DNA of 64,000 bases from assembly GCF_000585335.1 (NCBI RefSeq), contig NZ_KK073872.1:2967283-3031282 (forward strand), read 5' to 3'. The notes beneath the pieces were generated by a model. That model saw only the letters and a list, made by a program, of their open reading frames with translations, was not told the origin of the DNA and did no database searches. Made by a program: the position numbers and the translations under genes. This DNA comes from Cloacibacillus evryensis DSM 19522 (lineage in GTDB: Bacteria > Synergistota > Synergistia > Synergistales > Synergistaceae). Below, one piece after another: positions 57,920 to 64,000 of this stretch (its first letter is position 1; each line of letters starts with the position of its first letter).

Positions 57920-60040
57920 ATGAAGCGCACAACAAAATATATTTACCTGATATTAACGATATTCCTGCTCGCTTCGGCGGCCTTCGCGTACTCTGCGAAC
58001 GCCGCGAAGGCCCCAAAGTACGTTGAGGGCGAGGCCCTTGTAGTGATGAAGAGCTCGGCTGTGGCAAGCGCCGCCGGCAACACGGCGCGGACCGCGCAGG
58101 CGTGCTCCTCGGCGGCCGCCTCTTTGGCCGCTTCGGTGAACGCTTCGTCGGTGCAGACCTTTGACGCGCTCTCCGCGAGCTCCGGCAAGCTCTTCGCCCA
58201 TCTGCGCTCGGATACGAAGACGGCGGACGAACTGATCTCGGCGCTGAAAAAGAACCCGAACGTCATCGCCGCATCCAAAAACTATATCTCAAAGGCCGTG
58301 AAAGAGCCTAACGACCCGATGTGGAGAGATCAGTGGGGGCAGAAAAGGATCAAGGCCCCGGAGGCGTGGGAGACTACGACCGGTTCCGGCGACGTCGTGG
58401 CCGCGGTCATCGATACGGGCGTCACCTACGACCACCCGGACCTCAAAGATAACATGTGGAGGGACGAAGGCGGGGACCGCCGCTACGGCATGATGTTCCA
58501 CGACAACGGCAGCGCGACGGTCATCACCGGAACCGGCGGCACGGCCAACGCCGCTATGACGGACTGGGAGCGCGTAGGCGACGTTAGCGGCCACGGCACC
58601 CACGTGGCCGGAATAATCGGAGCGGTCGGCGGCAACAACACCGGCGTGGCGGGAGTAAACTGGAAGGTCAAAATACTCACCGTCGGCGTATTCTCGTATA
58701 TCCCGTCCTGGGACGATACCGGCGCGTACGACAGCGACACAATGAACGGATTGAATTACATCGCCGGCCTCAAAAGGAGCGGAGTCAATATCGTGGCCGC
58801 GAACATGTCGCTTGGCGGCGCCAGAGAGCTTCAGAGCGACAACAGCGCGTACGGACAGGCGATAAAGGCCGCGAGCAAGGCCGGAGACAAAGGCATACTC
58901 ATCTGCATGGCCGCCGGCAATGACGGCTATAACCTGGACGAGTTAACGGACGATTACGGCAACGAAATGAGGAACTATCCGTCATCCTACAAGTTCGCCG
59001 CCACGCTGTCGGTCGGGGCCACAGCCTCCGATGACAAAATTGCTATATGGTCCCCCCAAGGGTCAAATTACAGTCCCAGCGGCAAGTGGGTGGACGCCTT
59101 CGCCCCCGGCTCCGAGATATTGAGCACGTGCCGCACTACTCCCTTAAGCGAATATCCCGCAGGTAATCAGACCTATAATTACGCGGGATATACCTCGATC
59201 AGCGGGACGTCAATGGCCACGCCAATGGTTACTGGCGCGGCGGCGATGCTGAGCGCGGCGTATCCGACAAAGTCAGCCGCGGACATCAAAGCCCTGCTCA
59301 TAAACAACGCGACTGACGTATGCAAATCAGGCTTCAGCAGATATGGACAGATAGACCTCGCGGAGGCGATGAAAGCCGGCAGCGCGGACGTAGTGTCAGT
59401 CGAATCCATCGCCCTGAGTCAGGCGGCCTCATCCGGCAGCTCTGCCGGCAAGGCGGCGGCCACGGGGCTGTCGAGCACGCTCTATGTGGACAACACGCTG
59501 GATATTCAGTGCACGATCACGCCCGACAACGCGACGAACCAGATCCTGGAGTGGGAGAGCTCAAAAGAGGGCGTGGCCACGGTGGACGCGGACGGCATGG
59601 TCACCGCGCACTCCGGCGGGACCACGGTCATCACCGCACGGGCCACGGACGGGAGCAAAATTGGATCTAATCCGTACTCCGTCACGGTAATACCGGTCGA
59701 GTCCGTCGCTCTGAACAAATCCGCGCTCAGCCTCGCAAAAGGCGCGTCTGAAACCCTGACGGCGACGGCCAAGCCGGACAATCCGTCCGGCTACAGGGTC
59801 GGATGGTGGAGCAGCGACGAGGAAATAGCGACGGTGGACACGGGAGGCGTAGTGACCGCGGTCGCGGCGGGAACGGCCGCTATTACGGCATATGTGGGCG
59901 ACAAGAGCGCCACGTGCGACGTTACGGTAACAAACGGCGGCTCCGGCGGCGGGGGCGGCGGCGGATGCAGCGCCGGCTTCCCGGGGCTTGCGCTGCTCTT
60001 CGCGGCGGCGCTTCCGGCCATTTACATAAAGCGCCGTTAA
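57920..60040 (+). CDS. Secreted S8 subtilase with Big2-like domains and a Synergist-CTERM-type tail
   Basis: A 706-residue exported protease. Order: signal peptide (1-28); a propeptide-like region with YVEGEALVVMKSSA; the subtilisin domain with D165 (VIDTGVTYDHPDL), H225 (GHGTHVAG) and S431 (SGTSMATP); then two Ig-like bacterial repeats (about 495-580 and 590-670, each with ATVD-x3-G-x-V-T/A and V-T-V). The end has a Gly-rich linker SGGGGGGCSAGF, a hydrophobic helix and KRR. This last part is the pattern of the Synergist-CTERM sorting signal, in which the Cys is probably the processing or lipidation site. The protein should be anchored or sorted to the envelope and degrade peptides outside the cell. 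Confidence 0.94.
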   Translation: MKRTTKYIYLILTIFLLASAAFAYSANAAKAPKYVEGEALVVMKSSAVASAAGNTARTAQACSSAAASLAASVNASSVQTFDALSASSGKLFAHLRSDTKTADELISALKKNPNVIAASKNYISKAVKEPNDPMWRDQWGQKRIKAPEAWETTTGSGDVVAAVIDTGVTYDHPDLKDNMWRDEGGDRRYGMMFHDNGSATVITGTGGTANAAMTDWERVGDVSGHGTHVAGIIGAVGGNNTGVAGVNWKVKILTVGVFSYIPSWDDTGAYDSDTMNGLNYIAGLKRSGVNIVAANMSLGGARELQSDNSAYGQAIKAASKAGDKGILICMAAGNDGYNLDELTDDYGNEMRNYPSSYKFAATLSVGATASDDKIAIWSPQGSNYSPSGKWVDAFAPGSEILSTCRTTPLSEYPAGNQTYNYAGYTSISGTSMATPMVTGAAAMLSAAYPTKSAADIKALLINNATDVCKSGFSRYGQIDLAEAMKAGSADVVSVESIALSQAASSGSSAGKAAATGLSSTLYVDNTLDIQCTITPDNATNQILEWESSKEGVATVDADGMVTAHSGGTTVITARATDGSKIGSNPYSVTVIPVESVALNKSALSLAKGASETLTATAKPDNPSGYRVGWWSSDEEIATVDTGGVVTAVAAGTAAITAYVGDKSATCDVTVTNGGSGGGGGGGCSAGFPGLALLFAAALPAIYIKRR

Positions 60041-60060
60041 AAACGACTGCGAAAAAAATG

Positions 60061-60087
60061 AACTCCCGGCTTAGCCGGGAGTTTTCT
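60061..60087 (+). terminator. Terminator after the subtilase
   Basis: AACTCCCGGC (60061-60070), loop TTA, GCCGGGAGTT (60074-60083) and a T-rich tail. Confidence 0.9.
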
Positions 60088-60145
60088 TGTCGGGATATTA
60101 AGGAAAAGGCTTTTTTCGTACCGGCGTGAATAATTCCAAAGCGCC

Positions 60146-60829
60146 TCAGCGCTGGATGACGGTGCCGCCCTTTTGTTTGAAAAGATCGACGATGATCGAG
60201 AAGTGTCCGTCTATGCACTCGAGCGCCCGCACGTGGTCCGCGTTCCACAACGCGTCGATAAGCGCCTTATGTTCCGCGAGGATGACGTCGGTGTCGCGCC
60301 TCGGATAGACGGCGTGCATCACGAGACGCGTCATATCCTCGCTTATCTTCTGCCATAAGGTGTTAAGAATGGATAGGCCCATGAAATGGACGATGGTGGT
60401 GTGGAACTCCATGTCATGCTTCATAAAGTCTATCGGCGAGCCCTTCGCCTCCGCCATCTCCTGATAGACGGCGGAAAGCTGTCCGGCCAGCAGCTGCGGC
60501 TTGCCTTCGCTGATTATCTTTTTTATCGCGAACGGCTCTATCATCTCGCGCAGCGTGAAAAGTTCCATGATCTTGGAGATGGTGATTTCGGAGACGACGG
60601 CACGGCGGCGCTCCTCCCAGTCGACCCAGCCCTCCTGAGAGAGCCGTTTGAGCGCCTCACGCACGGGCGTGCGGCTCACCCCGAACTCCTCGGCGATCGA
60701 GCGCTCCATGAGGATGCTTCCAGGCAGGAACTCGCCGTTGATGATCTTGTCTTTGATCGCCTCATAAACCGCGCTTGAAAGATTCTGTTCTTTTTTGGCG
60801 GTCTTTTCGCCAGGAAGTACGTTTGCCAT
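60146..60829 (-). CDS. GntR-family (FCD) regulator, next to TRAP set 2
   Basis: A 227-residue regulator from ATG 60829 (234 from ATG 60850; GAGGG lies before the former, none before the latter). The winged helix is GSILMERSIAEEFGVSRTPVREALKRLSQEGWVDW, followed by an FCD domain with HDMEFHTTIVHFMG, AEHKALIDALWNAD and CIDGHFSIIV. It lies downstream of dctM2 on the same strand but with its own 240-base leader. It is a plausible regulator of the two TRAP promoters, which share a motif. Convergent with the subtilase gene. Confidence 0.9.
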   Translation of the reverse strand: MANVLPGEKTAKKEQNLSSAVYEAIKDKIINGEFLPGSILMERSIAEEFGVSRTPVREALKRLSQEGWVDWEERRRAVVSEITISKIMELFTLREMIEPFAIKKIISEGKPQLLAGQLSAVYQEMAEAKGSPIDFMKHDMEFHTTIVHFMGLSILNTLWQKISEDMTRLVMHAVYPRRDTDVILAEHKALIDALWNADHVRALECIDGHFSIIVDLFKQKGGTVIQR

Positions 60830-61072
60830 TCTCAAAAACACCCTCGCCATCTAAATTTCTTGACCACGGCCAACCGTTATATATCAAAACCAGGCCGCCA
60901 TATTTACAGCCGCCTGGAATACCGTCTGCTAGAATATCTTATCATATTTCCAAATACTTATACAGTTTCAGAACGCGCGTTTGCCCGGCTGATTATTGAC
61001 GATCCCAGGCAAACGCGCTCAAAAGGCTCCCGTTGAAACTCCGGCAGAAAAGGCTCTGAGCGCGGCGGCTCC

Positions 61073-62359
61073 TTAAAGCAGGGCGAGGCTTATCTCGGGT
61101 ATAAAGGTGATCAGGACCAGCGCGAAGAGGAAGGCGACGATGAAGGGCACGGCCTTTCTGGCTATCTTGACCACCGAGATGCCGGTCAGCGAACTGGCCA
61201 CGAAAAGGTTGACGCCCATCGGCGGCGTCACAAAACCGATCGCGAGGTTGACGACCATGATGATGCCGAAGTGCACCGGATCGACACCGACGCTTTTCAC
61301 AAGCGGCAGCAGTATCGGGGTGAGAATGAGGATCGCCGGCGAGGTGTCTATCACCATGCCCACACCGAGCAGGAATATGTTGATGACGATGAGCACGCCG
61401 ACCTTGCTGCTGACGAAGCTGGTTATCATCATCGCGATCTCCTGCGGAGCCTGCATGATGGTGAGCACGCGGCCGAAAGCCATCGCTCCCGCGAGGATGA
61501 AGGTGATCGGCGCGTAGGTCACGACCGCCTCTTTGAAGGTATCGATAACGTCGCGCAGGTTCATCGTCTTATAGACGAAGCAGCAGATGATCAGCGCGTA
61601 GACGACCGAAGCGCAGGCGGCCTCCGTGGGAGTGGTAACGCCGCCGTAGATGCCTCCGAGAATGATCACCGGCGTCATCAGAGCCCAAAAGCTGTTCTTA
61701 AAGATGTTCCACAGGCCGTCCTTGCGCAGGTTTTGGCAGTAGGCCGCGAGCTTTTCCTTATCCTCGCCGTGCGTTTTGCAGTAATACCAGGCATAGACCA
61801 TCAGGCAGAAGCCTATCAGCAGCCCGGGAAGGATGCCCGCGATGAACATCGCTCCCACGGAGACGCCGGAGGAGAGGCCGTAGAGGATGAAGGGGATCGA
61901 GGGCGGGATGATGACCCCGAGGCCGCCGGAGGTGGCGACGAGCGCGGTGACAAAGGTCTTGTCATAGCCGAGGCCGACCAGCAGCGGGATCGACATCGCG
62001 CCGATCGCGGCTACCGTGGCGGGGCCGGAACCGGAGATCGCGCCGTAAAACAGGCAGGTCGTCACGACCGCGCAGGGAAGGCCGCCGGTCTTGTCGCCCG
62101 CGAAGTAGGAGAACATATTGAAAAGCTTGTCGGAAACCCCGCCGCGCGCCATGATGATGCCGGAGAGCACGAAGAGCGGCACGGCGATAAAAGGAGTGGA
62201 GTCGACGCCGCCGACCATCTGCCGCACGATGAATTCGATCTTGGCGGGAAAGGCCGGGTTGAGGAAGTGCGGGACCATCGCCGATATGCCCATGGTGATC
62301 CCGACCGGTACAGTGAGCGCAAGACAGACGGCGAATACGGCGAATACATAACCAAGCAT
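61073..62359 (-). CDS. dctM: TRAP transporter large permease (DctM), copy 2
   Basis: A 428-residue permease nearly identical to the one at 45798-47084; differences are mostly conservative (for example NPMFP/NPAFP, QAIAMAIT/QEIAMMIT, EISLALL/AISLALL). All TRAP large-subunit features are kept, including the VDSTPFIAVPLFVLSG and PPMGVNLFVASS stretches. It begins one base after its small partner. Unlike copy 1 it is not followed by an aroE-like gene. It could share the DctP of copy 1 if that protein recognises both permeases, which their likeness makes possible. Confidence 0.95.
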   Translation of the reverse strand: MLGYVFAVFAVCLALTVPVGITMGISAMVPHFLNPAFPAKIEFIVRQMVGGVDSTPFIAVPLFVLSGIIMARGGVSDKLFNMFSYFAGDKTGGLPCAVVTTCLFYGAISGSGPATVAAIGAMSIPLLVGLGYDKTFVTALVATSGGLGVIIPPSIPFILYGLSSGVSVGAMFIAGILPGLLIGFCLMVYAWYYCKTHGEDKEKLAAYCQNLRKDGLWNIFKNSFWALMTPVIILGGIYGGVTTPTEAACASVVYALIICCFVYKTMNLRDVIDTFKEAVVTYAPITFILAGAMAFGRVLTIMQAPQEIAMMITSFVSSKVGVLIVINIFLLGVGMVIDTSPAILILTPILLPLVKSVGVDPVHFGIIMVVNLAIGFVTPPMGVNLFVASSLTGISVVKIARKAVPFIVAFLFALVLITFIPEISLALL

Positions 62360-62360
62360 T

Positions 62361-62828
62361 TTATTTTCCTCCTTTAATATTGATCAAAAACTGCTGGGCG
62401 CTGCGGAAGATCGCCAGCGAGAAGCCGACCACCGAAGAGCCGTAGATCACCCACATCGGCACAAGCAGGGCGGGGCTCGTCTGCCCGTTGTTCATCAGCG
62501 TCCTGGTGACGTTGACCGCGCCATAGAGCCAATAGGCCATGACGATGATGACGAAAAGGTTGACGCCGGCCAGCAGCATATTGCGCTGCTTTTCCGTAAT
62601 GGACGTGAGCAGGATGTCTATGCGTATGGAGCTTTGGCGCCTGATGCAGAGCCCGATGCTGAGGAACGCCGACCAGATGAAGAAAAATCTGGTGATCTCC
62701 TCCGCCCACGTTGGAGAGTCATTGAACACATATCTCATGACTACCGAATAGGATATGATGACCGTGATAAGAAGCAGAAGCACAGCCATAAGAAATTCCT
62801 CAAGATGATCGTCAAGCCAGCGCAGCAT
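62361..62828 (-). CDS. dctQ: TRAP transporter small permease (DctQ), copy 2
   Basis: A 155-residue four-span protein, closely similar to copy 1 (ITRFFFIWSAFLSIGLCIRRQSSIRIDIL is shared in full). ATG 62828 follows AAGGAGGA by seven bases; the longer frame from 62858 has no such site. It is the first gene of this operon: the binding-protein gene expected upstream is absent, and the space (62829-63402) holds only regulatory-looking sequence. Confidence 0.93.
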   Translation of the reverse strand: MLRWLDDHLEEFLMAVLLLLITVIISYSVVMRYVFNDSPTWAEEITRFFFIWSAFLSIGLCIRRQSSIRIDILLTSITEKQRNMLLAGVNLFVIIVMAYWLYGAVNVTRTLMNNGQTSPALLVPMWVIYGSSVVGFSLAIFRSAQQFLINIKGGK

Positions 62829-63402
62829 TGATACTTCCTCCTTTTGATTTCTCCGCACAGCGGAGGTTTTGTTATTTCAAATTTCTGTTTAGTGGAAACA
62901 TTAACTGATTATCGGAAACGATTTCAGGATACTGTATATTTTAAGCAAAGTCAATATATTTATCTATAAAGAATATATTTTTATAAGAAAAATACATAGA
63001 ATCCTTGAATATTTAAGTCGCCGCAAAAAAAGCCTCCGTGAGGGCCTAACGGTGCTTGGTCAGGTGAGTTTTTAAGAGTTTTTACCGATGTGATTTTTAC
63101 AATGACGAAAAAATCGTCAAAGAATAGCGGGACAAGGGCGGCTTTTCGGCCGCGATAGGGCGGGAAAGGGCGGCTGTACTTAGATACAAATATCTTAAAT
63201 CATCATAATTAAGATTCTTTTCCGCCCTAAAAATTCCGCTATTTGTTCTCTATTATCAACGACCGCAGGGAATACGCCGGCGCTGACCTGATTGCGATAT
63301 TTACACTGACATAAAATATCATCGGCCGCCGCGGAAAGGGAGCGGCCAATGTGACTGCATGATGCTTATGGAAATATGGCCGCCGTTCTCCGGCATGGCC
63401 GT
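62829..63402. promoter_or_regulatory. TRAP set 2 promoter and a structured non-coding stretch
   Basis: The 574-base gap carries, on the minus strand, TTGACT (complement of 62949-62954), a 17-base spacer and TATCCT (62926-62931), plus ATCGGAAACGAT (62911-62922). The spacing is identical to that of TRAP promoter 1. Further right, AATAGCGG (63123-63130) and AGGGCGG (63135-63141) are complementary to CCGCTATT (63236-63243) and CCGCCCT (63222-63228). This gives a long-range stem, with a competing AGGGCGGGAAA at 63157-63167. No gene was recognised. Confidence 0.65.
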
Positions 63403-64000
63403 TTAAGCCGCCCTGTCCGGCTCTGCGCCGTCACCCGGCCTCTTTTGCAGCCCCGCGAGGAATTTTTCGCAGCTCTCGGCCATCGTATCGACCGGCGGCT
63501 CCTCTCCGGTCCAGATACGCACGGCCTCGGCTCCCTGATAAACCAACATCCACAGCCCGTCCAGCGTCCGGCAGCCGCGCGCGGAGGCTTCGCGCAGCAG
63601 ACGCGTTTCGCGCGGGTTATAGACGACGTCGCAGACCAAGTGGCGCGGCTGAAGCAGAGCGGCATCAAGGGCTGCCGCGTCGATGTCGGGCCACATCCCC
63701 AAAGAGGTCGTGTTCACGACGAAATCAACGCTGTCAAGCGCCAGTCTGATGTTCCGGCCGTCAAGCGCCGCCGCTTCCGCAAGCCCGCAGCGGCGCGAAT
63801 TCAAATCCGCGGCAAGCCGTCCGGCCTTTTCCGCCGTCCTATTGGCGATATAAAACTTTTCACAGCCGGCAGCCGCCAACGCCGAGGCCACGCCGCGCGC
63901 CGCGCCGCCGGCCCCGACGATGAGGCACCTCTTCCCCTGCGGCTCAAATCCCGCCCTTTCCCTCAGCGCGCGTACAAAGCCGGTCCCGTCGGTGTTGTAA
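63403..64000 (-). CDS. aroE: Shikimate dehydrogenase (AroE), N-terminus beyond the window edge
   Basis: The frame is open to the right edge, so the N-terminal substrate domain is missing. The visible part (about 198 residues) begins with YNTDGTGFVRAL (catalytic Asp region), followed by the Rossmann motif IVGAGGAARGVASAL, the cofactor loop NRTAEKAGRL, VNTTSLGMWPD and VCDVVYNPRETRLLREASARGCRTLDGLWMLVYQGAEAVRIW. All fit shikimate dehydrogenase; the Asn-Arg-Thr motif suggests NADP use. It is more like the biosynthetic AroE than the TRAP-linked paralogue at 44821-45717, which lacks NRT. Transcription runs from the right, toward TRAP set 2. Confidence 0.9.
   Translation of the reverse strand, partial: YNTDGTGFVRALRERAGFEPQGKRCLIVGAGGAARGVASALAAAGCEKFYIANRTAEKAGRLAADLNSRRCGLAEAAALDGRNIRLALDSVDFVVNTTSLGMWPDIDAAALDAALLQPRHLVCDVVYNPRETRLLREASARGCRTLDGLWMLVYQGAEAVRIWTGEEPPVDTMAESCEKFLAGLQKRPGDGAEPDRAA

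Noticed and set aside
1-64000. tRNA or rRNA genes
   Set aside because: No cloverleaf with a T-loop consensus and no rRNA-like conserved stretch was noticed on either strand; a covariance search was not possible.

Overview
The window reads as a GC-rich chromosome segment from an anaerobic, amino-acid-fermenting Synergistota bacterium, most like Cloacibacillus and relatives. Pointers are the glycine/cysteine-rich C-terminal sorting tail of the subtilase at 57920-60040 (Synergist-CTERM type), several TRAP, YkvI and SNF carriers for organic or amino acids, citrate-lyase-type and glycyl-radical enzymes, B12-dependent methionine synthesis and FCD-type GntR regulators. The species is inference; no rRNA or tRNA gene was seen.

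Layout. 1-1422: end of an AsmA-like protein. 1419-3741: cobU, cobS and a HAD phosphatase (end of B12 synthesis). 3820-7724: metF, a stand-alone MetH reactivation protein and a MetH that lacks this domain. 7808-8721: a Cys-rich small protein and an Lrp-type regulator. 8839-18069 (minus): one long operon of a GntR regulator, an HD protein, two aconitase-family large/small pairs, an isocitrate-dehydrogenase-like enzyme and citrate-lyase-like CitD, CitE and CitF. An aldehyde dehydrogenase of the aminoadipate-semialdehyde type is divergent (18563-20095). citE carries two compensating frameshifts. 20270-22066: radical SAM protein and HxlR regulator. 22206-28841: proline-racemase family enzyme, DapB-like reductase, HypD-like glycyl radical enzyme, YkvI carrier and activating enzyme. 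28902-35405: a 2167-residue PAS/GGDEF/EAL/GAF protein. 35627-36805: an MFS carrier.

37199-44721: an AT-richer type II-C CRISPR-Cas island with tracrRNA, cas9, cas1, cas2 and one array. The array is split by an IS1634-family element whose 56-bp target duplication copied a CRISPR repeat. Every repeat ends in an extended -10 promoter reading on the minus strand.

44821-48695 (minus): TRAP transporter plus AroE-like dehydrogenase. 49050-56546: GntR regulator, a histidine-ammonia-lyase-fold protein without the MIO-forming Ala-Ser-Gly, an SNF transporter and a three-subunit molybdenum hydroxylase. 56651-57511: an isocitrate-lyase/PEP-mutase family protein. 57920-60040: the subtilase. 60146-64000 (minus): a GntR regulator and a second TRAP set, near-identical in its large subunit to the first, with a second AroE running off the right edge.

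The strongest items for follow-up are the possible reversed homocitrate/citrate route at 8839-20095, the MIO-less lyase cluster, the DapB-like protein beside HypD, and the CRISPR array with its IS insertion.
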